A stretch of 18,550 nucleotides of DNA from an uncultured Collinsella sp. GTDB lineage: Bacteria > Actinomycetota > Coriobacteriia > Coriobacteriales > Coriobacteriaceae. The position numbers and the translations under genes were made by a program. The stretch is from positions 1 to 18,550 of the forward strand of contig CATYZK010000037.1 in the NCBI GenBank assembly GCA_958415665.1. The letters are read 5' to 3'. The notes below the pieces were generated by a model, which saw nothing but the letters and a program-made list of their open reading frames with translations, did not search any database and had not been told where the DNA came from. Positions 8,648 through 16,725 of the stretch are shown piece by piece. Numbering within the stretch: the stretch's first letter is position 1; every line of letters starts with the position of its first letter.

Positions 8648-9487
8648 TCAGCCCTTGACGGCACCTGCCACCACACCGTCGATGATGTACTTCTGGCAGA
8701 AGATGTACATGATGACGATGGGAACAACGACCATCATGATGCATGCCATCATGGGGCCGAGCTCGACGTGACCATAGCCGCCGCGGAAGTACTGGATCAA
8801 GATAGGAATGGTCTTGTACTTGGTGGAGTCGAGCGTAAGGTAGGGCAGCAGATAGTCGTTCCAGACCCACATGGTCTCAAGGATGCCGACCGAAAGATAG
8901 GTGGGCTTCATAATGGGAAGGACGATCTTAAAGAACACCTGGACCGGGTTGCAGCCGTCGATCATGGCCGCTTCCTCAATCTCGAGCGGGATGTTCTTGA
9001 CGAAGCCGGCGAACATAAAGACCGCGAGGCCCGCGCCAAAACCAAGGTAGATGAAGCAGATGTTAAACGGCGTGTTAAAGCCGATGCGGTCCGCGAGGTT
9101 GGACAGCGTGAACATGAGCATCTGGAACGGTACGACCATCGAGAAGACGAACAGGTAATAGAAGAAGTTCGAGATCTTGCTGTTGACGCGCACCACGTAC
9201 CAAGCGCACATGGAGCAGCACACCAGAATCAGCACGACCGACGTGACCGTGATGATAAGAGAGTACATAAACGCCGAGGCAAAGCCCTGCTCGTTCAGAG
9301 CGTGCACGTAGTTTGCGAGGCCGTTGAACGTCTCGGGCGTGAGCAGATCGAACGCCGTGGTGGTGCTGATTGCGGTCGCTTTCTTAAAGGAATTGAGCGC
9401 AATCATGAACACGGGGTAAATCCATGCGAGCGACAGAATCGTAAAGAAGATCGAGAGCGCGCGGTTGATAGCCTTATCGCGTTTCAT
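8648..9487 (-). CDS. CUT1 sugar ABC permease, MalG-like
   Basis: Inner-membrane permease subunit of 279 residues with about six hydrophobic segments (near residues 9-31, 72-97, 108-128, 142-163, 195-215 and 247-264). The cytoplasmic EAA loop that docks on the ATPase is at 171-190 (EEAAMIDGCNPVQVFFKIVL), and the C-terminus ends in GVVAGAVKG, typical of MalG proteins. Its ATG shares one base with the stop codon of the upstream permease gene (TAATG), and a strong AAGGAGGTG lies inside the end of that gene, so translation is probably coupled. The substrate cannot be read from the permease itself; the presence of malQ and glgP nearby makes a malto-oligosaccharide plausible but unproven. Confidence 0.93.
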   Translation of the reverse strand: MKRDKAINRALSIFFTILSLAWIYPVFMIALNSFKKATAISTTTAFDLLTPETFNGLANYVHALNEQGFASAFMYSLIITVTSVVLILVCCSMCAWYVVRVNSKISNFFYYLFVFSMVVPFQMLMFTLSNLADRIGFNTPFNICFIYLGFGAGLAVFMFAGFVKNIPLEIEEAAMIDGCNPVQVFFKIVLPIMKPTYLSVGILETMWVWNDYLLPYLTLDSTKYKTIPILIQYFRGGYGHVELGPMMACIMMVVVPIVIMYIFCQKYIIDGVVAGAVKG

Positions 9488-10341
9488 TACTGCTGCACCT
9501 CCTTGGACCTCGTGGCCTTAAGCTGGATCATAGAAATAGCGACAACCAGGATGCAGAAGATAACTGCCTTGGCCTGACCGATGCCCTGCCATGCGATGCC
9601 AGCACGCGAATAGAACGTGTTGTAGATGTTCAGGGCGAGCATCTCGGTGGAGTGCGCCGGGGCGCCACCGGTAAGGGCGAGGTTCTGGTCGAACAGCTTA
9701 AAGCCGTTGGTGATGGACAGGAACAGGCAGATGGTGATGGTCGGCATCAGGTTGGGGATCTTAACCTTCCAAAACGTCTGCCATGCCGTAGCGCCGTCGA
9801 CCTTGGCGGCCTCGATGTAATCAGACGGAATGGACTGCAGACCGGCGATGTAGATGATCATCATGTAGCCGACCTGTTGCCACAGGGTCAGGATGATAAG
9901 GCCCCAGAAGCCAGCGGCGGAGTTGAGGGCGATAAGCTGGGCACCCACGTTGGAGAGCAGGCAGTTGATCAGAATCTGCCAAATGTAACCCAGTACAATG
10001 CCGCCAATCAGGTTAGGCATAAAGAAAATCGTACGGAAGATGTTGGTGCCCTTGAGCGCCTTGCGAGTGAGCGCCTGCGCAATGGCCAGCGCGATCACGT
10101 TGATGAGCACCGTCGACAGGAAGGCAAACGCCACGGTAAAGAAGAACGACGTGGAGAACTGCGGATCGGACAGCGCGCGCACGTAGTTCTCGATACCGAC
10201 AAAGTGCGCGTTATTGATGGTAATAAACTGGCAGAACGAGAGATAGAAACCCTGGATAAAGGGAATCACGAACCCGATCATAAACGCCAGGCACGTGGGC
10301 AGCATAAAGAGCGGCCACCAGCGCTTGAGTGCTTTGCCCAT
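9487..10341 (-). CDS. CUT1 sugar ABC permease, MalF-like
   Basis: Inner-membrane permease of 284 residues that forms the translocation channel with the MalG-like partner. About six membrane segments are visible, starting with a first helix at residues 10-34 directly after a short basic N-terminus. The EAA loop is at 177-197 (EAAKVDGATAWQTFWKVKIP). It lacks the long extra N-terminal helices and the P2 domain of enterobacterial MalF, as is usual for Gram-positive CUT1 systems. AAAGGA precedes the ATG. A strong hairpin separates it from the binding-protein gene upstream; downstream it overlaps malG by one base. Confidence 0.93.
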   Translation of the reverse strand: MGKALKRWWPLFMLPTCLAFMIGFVIPFIQGFYLSFCQFITINNAHFVGIENYVRALSDPQFSTSFFFTVAFAFLSTVLINVIALAIAQALTRKALKGTNIFRTIFFMPNLIGGIVLGYIWQILINCLLSNVGAQLIALNSAAGFWGLIILTLWQQVGYMMIIYIAGLQSIPSDYIEAAKVDGATAWQTFWKVKIPNLMPTITICLFLSITNGFKLFDQNLALTGGAPAHSTEMLALNIYNTFYSRAGIAWQGIGQAKAVIFCILVVAISMIQLKATRSKEVQQ

Positions 10342-10361
10342 AGAAGGGTCCTTTCAATATG

Positions 10362-10397
10362 CAGGGGGCGGGCAAACCTACGTCTGCCCGCCCCCTG
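10362..10397 (-). other. Stable hairpin between binding-protein and permease genes
   Basis: CAGGGGGCGGGCA (10362-10374) pairs perfectly over 13 bases with TGCCCGCCCCCTG (10385-10397); the loop is 10 bases. No U-tract follows on the minus strand. Its place, right after the binding-protein gene, matches the known role of malE-malF intergenic hairpins in protecting the upstream mRNA, which gives more binding protein than permease. Confidence 0.75.
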
Positions 10398-10428
10398 TCG
10401 CTAATCAGATAGCTTGGGCAGCAACTGC

Positions 10429-11745
10429 TTACTCGGAAGCAGCCTTCTCGGTCTTCCAGCCATCGACGAAGGCGTTCTTGACGCCGTCCCACTTGGTGTT
10501 GTCGGCAGCATAAGCGATGAGAGCCTGCTTGAGGTTCTTCTTCCACTCCTCGGAGGGGATGTAAACGAAGTCCCAAGCGACGGTCTTCTTGCCGTCCTTG
10601 GCCATAGCAACGGCCTGCTGAGAGAAGACGTTGGTGGTCTCCTTAGCGCTCTTGAACGGGGCGGTCAGACCCATCTTGTCAGCGATGATGCTGGTGGCGG
10701 TGTCAGAAGTGACGCACCAATACATGAAGTCCTCGGTGGCCTTCTGGGCATCCTCGGAAGCCTGGGAGCTGACGCACCAGTAGTTCTCGCCGCCGGAGCA
10801 CAGGCCCTGGTTCTCCTCGCCGTCGACGCCGATGTAGATCGGCAGCATGCCGAGCTGGTCGTCGGTCATACCGGCCTTGGTGAGGTCGGCGTAGGCCCAA
10901 GAGCCGTTCTGATAGAAGACGGCCTTGCCGGTTGCGAACTCGTTGGTGGCGTCGTCACCGGTCTTGGAGGCGAGCTGCGAAGGATCGCAGGTGGAGTCGG
11001 TGATGTACAGGTCGAAGATCTGCTTAAAGTTGTCGAGATACTCGCCCTTGATCTCGTCGTCCTCCTGATTGTGCTCCTTCTCGAACTCGTAGTAGAGCGG
11101 GAGGTTGGCGAGGTGCGTGGTGTAGCGCCAGCTGGAGGAGTCATCCATACCGGCGGAAGTGAAGGCACCGTCAACGCCGAGCTCGTCCTTGCGGGCCTGG
11201 ATGTCATCGGCGCAAGCCTTCAGCTTGTCGAAGGAGTTGATGTCCTCGGCCTTGTAGCCGGCCTTCTCGAGGAGCTCCTTGTTGTAAATGATGCCGTAGC
11301 TCTCCTGAACCCAGTCGATACCCAGATCCTTGCCGTCGGACTGCAGCGCCAGGGAGTCGTCGATGAGCTCGCCGCGGAGCTTGGTGTCGGAAAGATCGGC
11401 GCAGTAGTCCTTCCAGTTCTTAAGGCCGGTGGGGCCGTTGACCTGGAACAGCGTCGGAGCGGAGCTCTTGGACATCTCGGACTTGAGCTTCTCCTCGTAG
11501 GTGTTGGAGGCGGCGGTCACGATCTTGACCTCGACGCCCTTCTCCTTCTTGTACGCCTTGGCGATCTCCTTCCACTCCTTGTCGACCTCGGGCTTGAACT
11601 GGAGGAAGTAGACCTCGGCAGCGTCACCAGAAGCAGAGGAGCCAGAGCCGGCAGAACCACCGCAGCCCACGAGGCCCAGACCAAGAACCGCAGCCGCGGA
11701 ACCAGCAAAGCCCAGGAACTGCCTTCTGCTCATTTCGTTCTTCAT
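10429..11745 (-). CDS. CUT1 sugar-binding lipoprotein with Tat-type signal
   Basis: Extracellular solute-binding protein (family 1, MalE-like) of 438 residues, tethered to the membrane as the capture subunit of the ABC importer. The signal peptide carries both a twin-arginine motif (SRRQFLGF, Arg7-Arg8) and a lipobox (LVGC, lipidated Cys28), followed by a Gly/Ser linker, so it looks like a Tat-routed lipoprotein. The mature part has the two-lobe family pattern, with YGIIYNKELLEKAGY near the centre and GKAVFYQNGSWAYADL later. The ATG at 11745 is chosen because GGTGG lies six bases upstream; an in-frame ATG six codons earlier lacks a binding site. It is first in the operon, behind a promoter with GntR-type sites. 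Bound sugar is unknown; an alpha-glucan oligosaccharide is a guess from neighbours. Confidence 0.92.
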   Translation of the reverse strand: MKNEMSRRQFLGFAGSAAAVLGLGLVGCGGSAGSGSSASGDAAEVYFLQFKPEVDKEWKEIAKAYKKEKGVEVKIVTAASNTYEEKLKSEMSKSSAPTLFQVNGPTGLKNWKDYCADLSDTKLRGELIDDSLALQSDGKDLGIDWVQESYGIIYNKELLEKAGYKAEDINSFDKLKACADDIQARKDELGVDGAFTSAGMDDSSSWRYTTHLANLPLYYEFEKEHNQEDDEIKGEYLDNFKQIFDLYITDSTCDPSQLASKTGDDATNEFATGKAVFYQNGSWAYADLTKAGMTDDQLGMLPIYIGVDGEENQGLCSGGENYWCVSSQASEDAQKATEDFMYWCVTSDTATSIIADKMGLTAPFKSAKETTNVFSQQAVAMAKDGKKTVAWDFVYIPSEEWKKNLKQALIAYAADNTKWDGVKNAFVDGWKTEKAASE

Positions 11746-11833
11746 TACAATCCACCCTTTCACACCGTGGCGGCACCCTTTGCCGCCGCCTTCGGAGATT
11801 GGCTCGGGGACTTTGCCCCTTTTGCTGACTTGT

Positions 11834-11867
11834 ACAATACGCTATTTGGCTAGTTGTTTGAACAAGT
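11834..11867 (-). promoter_or_regulatory. ABC operon promoter with overlapping operator
   Basis: On the minus strand TTCAAA (11857-11862) and TATTGT (11834-11839) are 17 bases apart, a moderate sigma-70-type match. The -35 lies inside the palindrome AGTTGTTTGAACAAGT (11852-11867), whose inner TTGTT-TG-AACAA is perfect. Its centre GTTTGAAC differs by one base from GT-N-TA-N-AC. The leader from here to the binding-protein ATG is about 90 bases. Confidence 0.5.
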
Positions 11868-11916
11868 ATTACTAGAGCGGTAGAAAAACTTCGGTGAACG
11901 GTAATTTCGACTTGAT

Positions 11917-11940
11917 ACTTGACAAGTTTTGTATAAACAA
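11917..11940. promoter_or_regulatory. Upstream operator-like pair of the ABC operon
   Basis: ACTTGACAAGT (11917-11927) is a perfect odd palindrome. TTGTATAAACAA (11929-11940) contains GTATAAAC, which fits the HutC-type pattern exactly. Both lie 50-80 bases upstream of the operator over the -35, a layout that could allow looping or activator binding. Confidence 0.45.
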
Positions 11941-11962
11941 TTATTTGTTATCGAATGCAGAG

Positions 11963-12009
11963 AAAACGCCCGATCAAGCCGATGCATCGTCGGTTTGACC
12001 GGGCGTTTT
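11963..12009. terminator. Bidirectional-looking terminator after gntR
   Basis: AAAACGCCCG at 11963 and CGGGCGTTTT ending at 12009 bound a long near-perfect stem, with CCGA/TCGG-type pairing further in. On the minus strand it ends the gntR transcript 43 bases past its stop, with TTTT at the stem base. It insulates the ABC operon from gntR transcription. Confidence 0.8.
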
Positions 12010-12051
12010 CGCTTTGAGGGCATGAGTCTCGTCAGGCTGCGAGCTAGCCGG

Positions 12052-12771
12052 CTATCGCTTGGAATTGACGCGGTAATGGAAGATCTCGGGGTGTGTGCGG
12101 GCATGCGTGACCTCGAACAAGATGCCGTCCGAGGTGTACGACTGGCTCTCCATAACGGCGACGCAGTTGTACTTGCCAAGGTCCAGATAGCTGCAGTCTT
12201 CATCGTTGGCGAGCTCGACACTCACCGTACGACGGCTCGCCATCACTTTGACGCCGCGCTTGTGCTCCAGATAGCCGTAGATAGAATCCGCCGCGATCTC
12301 GGGGGTCAGGCCCTTGGCGATCGACGCCAAAAAGTAGCCATGGTCCACTTGGCGCGCGCTGCCGTTGAGGCTTCGGACACGCACTACGCGAATCAGCTCC
12401 TCGCCCACCTTAAAGCCCAGGCGACGAGAGAGTTGCTCAGTGCAAATCAAATGTTCAAAAGACTTGACCTCGGTCGATGCGACGGCATTGTTGCGTTTTG
12501 CGAACTCGCCAAACGACTCAACCTCTTCGAGTGCGCCCAGCATGTCGGTTTCGCCCTTAAGCCAAATAACGCGCACGCCCTTACCGTGTATAGGCTGCAC
12601 AAACATCTGGTCGGCCAGCATGCTCAAGGCGCGTCGAACGGTATTGCGCGTGCAGCCAAACTCCGCGGTCAGCTCGGCTTCGGTTGGCAGCATCTCCTGA
12701 AACGCATAGGTCCCGTTGATGATGCGCGAACGGATCTCGCGGTAGATTCCTTCGTAAATCGCTTTTGGCAT
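12052..12771 (-). CDS. GntR-family transcriptional regulator, HutC subfamily, TreR-like
   Basis: Sugar-responsive DNA-binding regulator of 239 residues. The winged helix-turn-helix is at about 5-70, with LPTEAELTAEFGCTRNTVRR spanning the recognition region and HGKGVRVI closing the wing. Residues about 90-235 are a UTRA effector domain, as in TreR, whose ligand is a phosphorylated sugar. GAGGTG five bases before the ATG supports the start. It is divergent from the PTS-HAD gene and upstream of the ABC operon. GTTTAAAC, a fit to the HutC operator pattern, lies 55 bases before its own start and again near the PTS start, so self-regulation and control of the PTS are likely. Trehalose-6-phosphate or another sugar phosphate as effector is inference. 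Confidence 0.9.
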   Translation of the reverse strand: MPKAIYEGIYREIRSRIINGTYAFQEMLPTEAELTAEFGCTRNTVRRALSMLADQMFVQPIHGKGVRVIWLKGETDMLGALEEVESFGEFAKRNNAVASTEVKSFEHLICTEQLSRRLGFKVGEELIRVVRVRSLNGSARQVDHGYFLASIAKGLTPEIAADSIYGYLEHKRGVKVMASRRTVSVELANDEDCSYLDLGKYNCVAVMESQSYTSDGILFEVTHARTHPEIFHYRVNSKR

Positions 12772-12825
12772 GATTTCACCTCTAATGAATATGTATGGCT
12801 AGGCACGATAGCATTTCTTAAAGTT

Positions 12826-12872
12826 GTTTAAACCGATTATCGGTAAAGCACGGATTATTTACCGTCGACGGT
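12826..12872. promoter_or_regulatory. Operator and nested palindromes upstream of gntR
   Basis: GTTTAAAC is at 12826-12833. It abuts CCGATTATCGG (12833-12843), a perfect odd palindrome. CGGTAAA (12841-12847) and TTTACCG (12858-12864) form a 7-bp inverted pair 10 bases apart, and ACCGTCGACGGT (12861-12872) is a perfect 12-bp palindrome. On the minus strand a possible gntR promoter is TTTAAA with TATCGT 16 bases later, overlapping the first site. Confidence 0.5.
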
Positions 12873-12932
12873 TCCCCCGAAACCCAAATCGGACCGAATC
12901 AAAACCGTCAATGCGGCAAGCAGCCAGTCCTC

Positions 12933-12955
12933 TACAATGAGTTCATTGTTTAAAC
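12933..12955 (+). promoter_or_regulatory. PTS-HAD promoter with downstream operator
   Basis: TACAAT (12933-12938) is a good -10 without a clear -35. GTTTAAAC (12948-12955) begins ten bases later, over the expected transcription start, a classical place for a repressor. The start codon is 40 bases further. Confidence 0.5.
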
Positions 12956-12995
12956 GTTCTTGCTCGCACAGCATGTTGCATCCGAAAGGCATATT

Positions 12996-15446
12996 ATGCT
13001 GCAGAAAATCCAACGTTTTGGCGGAGCCATGTTCGCGCCCGCCATGCTGTTTTCTATATCAGGCCTCATGGTCGGCATCTCCGCCCTCGCAACGACCGTG
13101 GATATCGTCGGCGACCTCGCCGTATACGGAACCCCCTGGTACGTTTTCTGGACTATCATTCAGCGCGGCTCGTGGACGGTCTTTAAGCGCCTTCCACTCC
13201 TTTTTGCCGTAGCGCTGCCTATCGGCCTTGCCCAAAAGCAACCGGCACGCTGCTGCCTCGAGGCGCTCGTAGCCTATTTTGCCTACTGTTTCTTTTTGAG
13301 CGAGATCATTAAGCTGAGCGGAGACAACCTTGGGCTTAAGTACCCGTCGTTTTTGACCTCCGCTAGCGGCATCACCGTCATCGACGGCATCAAGACGCTC
13401 GACACCGGCATTATCGGCCCGCTGGCGGTGTCGGCAACCGTCGTTGCCATCCATGACCGCTTCTACGATGCCAAAGTTCCCGATTGGCTCGGCACGTTCT
13501 CGGGTTCCTCGCTCGTCTACCTCATCAGCTTTTTTGCCGTGCTCGCCCTTGCCGTTATCTCGGCCGCCATCTTGCCCTTCGCATACACGGCGACCGAAAC
13601 GCTGCGCCACACGCTTACGGGCGTCGGCCCCTTCGGCGTAGGCATCTTTGTGTTTTTAGAGCGAGCGCTCGAGCCCATGGGGCTGCACCACCTGCTCTAT
13701 ATGCCCATCTATTACGACAATCTGGTCATTCACGACGGTATTTACGCCACGTGGACCAACCTGCTCCCCATTCTCTCCCATAGCACGCGCCCTTTAAATG
13801 AACTTGCGCCCTGGGCAGGTTTTACCGCCACCGGCTGGGGCAAGCTCTTTGGCCTTCCCGCCATCGCGGCAGCATTCTATTTCACCGCCAAACCCGAACG
13901 CCGCGCCGGCCTTAAGGTCATCCTTTTGCCCGCCATCGTCGCCTCGGTGGTCTGTGGCGTCACCGAGCCGCTCGAGTTTCTCTTTATGTTCACCTATCCC
14001 GGACTCTTTTTGCTCTACGCCGTCCTATCCTCCTGCCTTGCCATGACCATGAACTTCTTTGGCATCGTCGGCATCTTCTCGGGCGGTCTCATGGAAATGA
14101 CGGCCTTCAACTTCATCCCACTCATGCGAATGCATGCCGGCTCCTACCTTTTGGCGCTCGGTATCGGTCTTGCCTTTAGCTTCATCTTTTTTGTTAGTTT
14201 TCGAGCACTCATCTTGGTCTATGACCTTAAGACGCCGGGCCGCGAGGATCATGTCTCCAATCGCGCGGCAATCGACCGTTTAACGGGAAGCGGCTTTGCC
14301 AAAGAGCAATCTCCCAATGGCGAGGTCAGTATTCAATCCGATCAAGATCACGTCCTCGCTGAGCGGGTAATTCAGCTTTTAGGTGGCGTTGGCAATATCG
14401 TGGGCGCAACCAACTGCGCCACGCGCCTGCGCGTCGAGGTCGCAGACCCTTCCATCGTTGCAGATAATGCGTCGTTTGTCGCGGTGGGCGCCAAGGGCCT
14501 CATCATTACGGGCAAGACCGCTCAGGTGATTATCGGCATCTCCGTTCCCCGCGTTAAAGAGCATTTTGACCAGATCATGGGCCTCGAGCCGGGATTTGTG
14601 CCCACCACCTCGGCCTCTCCTGCCGCCAGCGCAGCCCATAAGCGCGGCGATATCTGCTTCTTCGATATCGACGGAACACTCGCCTGGCAAGACCCTCGAG
14701 TGGCACAAGAGCTTCCCGAGAGCGAGCGAGACCTCTCCCCCTATCCCAATGAAGCGGTCTCGCAAGCCATCCGTGATTTTGTCGCCAAGGGCAATATGGC
14801 GTTTATCTGCACAGGGCGCACGCTGAGCTGCATCCATCCAAAGCTGCTCGAGCTGCCCTGGACCGGCATCGTCTGCCTCGCGGGTGGCTATGTCGAACTT
14901 GAGGGACACGTGATTCGCGATTTGGCGATGACGCCCGGCATGCTGCAGCGCCTTGCTCCCATTCTTGAGCAATCGGACGAAGTGATTCGTTTTGAGGGAC
15001 TCAATGGCGTCGTTCGCATGAGTGCCGATGCGCCCGACGCCCCCGGATACGCCCGCACCGTGGGCGATGCAATTACGCAGCTGCAACATTACAGCGCCTA
15101 CAAGATCTTAATGTCCACGTCGCTTGCCAACCGCATCGCTCAGGATCAAGCGTTTGAGCCGCTGCTCTGCTTTAACGAGCTCGAGCTCGAAGTGACCGAG
15201 ATTTCGCCTCGCGAATGCACCAAGCGCGAGGGTATCCAGTCCGTACTCGACGCTCTCGACCCCAACCATGGAACGGTGTATGGCATCGGTGATGCCAGCA
15301 ATGACATCTCGCTGATGAACGCCGTCGATGTCGGTATCGCCATGGGCAACGCACCGGACTTCCTCAAGGAAAAGGCCGACTATGTCACCGACAGCATCGA
15401 CCACGACGGCGTCGTCACCGCGCTCGAACACTTTGGGCTTATCTAG
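12996..15446 (+). CDS. PTS alpha-glucoside-type EIICB fused to Cof-type HAD phosphatase
   Basis: Membrane protein of 816 residues with three parts. Residues 1-415 are an EIIC of the Glc family, closest in look to GlvC/MalX (MLQKIQRFGGAMFAPAMLF start, GLHH at 229-232, GVTEPLEF at 321-328, KTPGRED at its end). Residues about 450-530 are EIIB, with the phosphorylated Cys474 in TNCATRLRV. After an Ala/Ser linker, residues about 552-816 are a HAD hydrolase of the Cof class, with nucleophile Asp557 in FFDIDGTL, CTGRT, and GDASNDISLMNAVDVGIAMGNA as the last motif. All catalytic positions look intact. No EIIA and no phospho-glucosidase gene is nearby. The HAD may dephosphorylate the sugar just imported, which is inference. 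GAAAGG six bases before ATG at 12996 fixes the start; an earlier in-frame ATG at 12960 would overlap the operator region. Confidence 0.9.
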   Translation: MLQKIQRFGGAMFAPAMLFSISGLMVGISALATTVDIVGDLAVYGTPWYVFWTIIQRGSWTVFKRLPLLFAVALPIGLAQKQPARCCLEALVAYFAYCFFLSEIIKLSGDNLGLKYPSFLTSASGITVIDGIKTLDTGIIGPLAVSATVVAIHDRFYDAKVPDWLGTFSGSSLVYLISFFAVLALAVISAAILPFAYTATETLRHTLTGVGPFGVGIFVFLERALEPMGLHHLLYMPIYYDNLVIHDGIYATWTNLLPILSHSTRPLNELAPWAGFTATGWGKLFGLPAIAAAFYFTAKPERRAGLKVILLPAIVASVVCGVTEPLEFLFMFTYPGLFLLYAVLSSCLAMTMNFFGIVGIFSGGLMEMTAFNFIPLMRMHAGSYLLALGIGLAFSFIFFVSFRALILVYDLKTPGREDHVSNRAAIDRLTGSGFAKEQSPNGEVSIQSDQDHVLAERVIQLLGGVGNIVGATNCATRLRVEVADPSIVADNASFVAVGAKGLIITGKTAQVIIGISVPRVKEHFDQIMGLEPGFVPTTSASPAASAAHKRGDICFFDIDGTLAWQDPRVAQELPESERDLSPYPNEAVSQAIRDFVAKGNMAFICTGRTLSCIHPKLLELPWTGIVCLAGGYVELEGHVIRDLAMTPGMLQRLAPILEQSDEVIRFEGLNGVVRMSADAPDAPGYARTVGDAITQLQHYSAYKILMSTSLANRIAQDQAFEPLLCFNELELEVTEISPRECTKREGIQSVLDALDPNHGTVYGIGDASNDISLMNAVDVGIAMGNAPDFLKEKADYVTDSIDHDGVVTALEHFGLI

Positions 15447-15561
15447 CCAAGCCCCTACCGCACTTGCGGCCGCATGGACCAATCGTCTTCAACCGCCGCG
15501 CTCGACGCCCTAATGTGGCAATATGTTGTCTGCATAATGCAACGATGCAACCTATCAAAGA

Positions 15562-16587
15562 ATGCGAGAACCCGTGTCCAGTCCGTTTACCAGCTTTTTA
15601 GCCCAGCACTTTGACCAGATTAACGACTATCTGGCCACGTTCTTTGACGGACAGGCGACTTCCGCCGATATCGAGCGCTACCTGTATACCCCGCTCTCGG
15701 CATTTACGGCCAACGCCGGTAAACGCCACCGCCCGCTCATCTGCATGCTCGCCGCCACCGCGGTGGGCGGCAGCTTTGAGAGCGCCCGCAGCGCCGCGGC
15801 GGCCATCGAGCACTTTCAGTCGGGCGCACTCATCCACGACGACATCGCCGACAACGGACAGCTGCGCCGCGGCAAGCCCTGCATGCACCTCACCGAGGGC
15901 ACGGGCCTTGCCATCAATTGTGGCGACCTAGCGCTCACCATGGTCACCAAGACGGTTCTCGACGACCCCACGCTGGAGTCCGACGTGAAACTGCGCGTGC
16001 TCCACGAGCTCACCGAGATGATCGTTCGCACCATCGAGGGCCAGGCGCTCGACTTGGGCTGGGTCCGTGACGCACGCTTCGACATCTCGGTCGACGATTA
16101 TCTGGACATGGCGACGCACAAGACCGCGTACTACAGCGGAGCCACGCCGCTTGCCACCGGAGCCATCATTGGCGGAGGCAGCGAGGAGCAAATTGAGGCG
16201 CTGCGCGCCTTTGGCCTGCACACGGGCCTTGCCTTCCAAATTCAAGACGACCTGCTCAACTTGATCGGCACCAAGGAGGCCGCCAACAAGGACTTCCGCA
16301 CCGACATCACCGAGGGTAAGCGCACGCTCGTTGCCGTGCACGCCCTGTCTGATGAGCGCTATCACGACGAGATTGAAGCGATCCTTTCCTCGGGCACCGA
16401 GGACCCCGCGCAACTCGCACGCGCCGTGGAGATCTTCCAGGAGACCGGCTCTATCGATTACGCCCACACTTATGCGCTCGACCTGACCGCCAAGGCCAAA
16501 GCGGCCATCGAGGACGTTTCGCTCGACCCGCATGCACGTGAATTGTTCCTCTCCATGGCAGATTTCTTTGTGGAGCGCCTTAACTAG
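15562..16587 (+). CDS. Trans-type polyprenyl diphosphate synthase
   Basis: Cytoplasmic enzyme of 341 residues that condenses isopentenyl diphosphate with allylic diphosphates to make the prenyl chain of quinones or other isoprenoids. GKRHRPLI is at 53-60. The first Asp-rich motif is DDIAD (93-97), followed by RRG (102-104). HKTAYYSGAT is near 186-195. The second Asp-rich motif is DDLLN (229-233), with Asn where most family members have Asp. Small residues before the first motif argue against a short farnesyl-type product, but chain length cannot be fixed. The ATG at 15562 has only a weak AAAGA before it; a GTG at 15574 is an alternative start. A 115-base gap with no clear terminator separates it from the PTS gene, and no link to sugar uptake is implied. 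Confidence 0.9.
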   Translation: MREPVSSPFTSFLAQHFDQINDYLATFFDGQATSADIERYLYTPLSAFTANAGKRHRPLICMLAATAVGGSFESARSAAAAIEHFQSGALIHDDIADNGQLRRGKPCMHLTEGTGLAINCGDLALTMVTKTVLDDPTLESDVKLRVLHELTEMIVRTIEGQALDLGWVRDARFDISVDDYLDMATHKTAYYSGATPLATGAIIGGGSEEQIEALRAFGLHTGLAFQIQDDLLNLIGTKEAANKDFRTDITEGKRTLVAVHALSDERYHDEIEAILSSGTEDPAQLARAVEIFQETGSIDYAHTYALDLTAKAKAAIEDVSLDPHARELFLSMADFFVERLN

Positions 16588-16725
16588 CGGGGGTTATAAA
16601 ACCTGTCAGCAGCGTATTTGGGTACAACTTGCTACACTGTTGAGTGCATGTTTATGCATCCCTTTGCGTTGTCTATCCGACACACGCTCAAATAGTACGA
16701 ATGGTACGCCGAAAGGGGTTCGTTC

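Noticed and set aside
10414..11853. 479-codon plus-strand frame opposite the binding-protein gene
   Set aside because: Leu/Val/Gly-rich low-complexity translation, antisense to a well-supported lipoprotein gene that has a signal peptide, lipobox and ribosome-binding site.
15435..15454. Terminator after the PTS-HAD gene (GGGCTT/AAGCCC)
   Set aside because: Only six base pairs, overlapping the stop codon, and no U-tract. No good terminator was found in the gap before the prenyl synthase.
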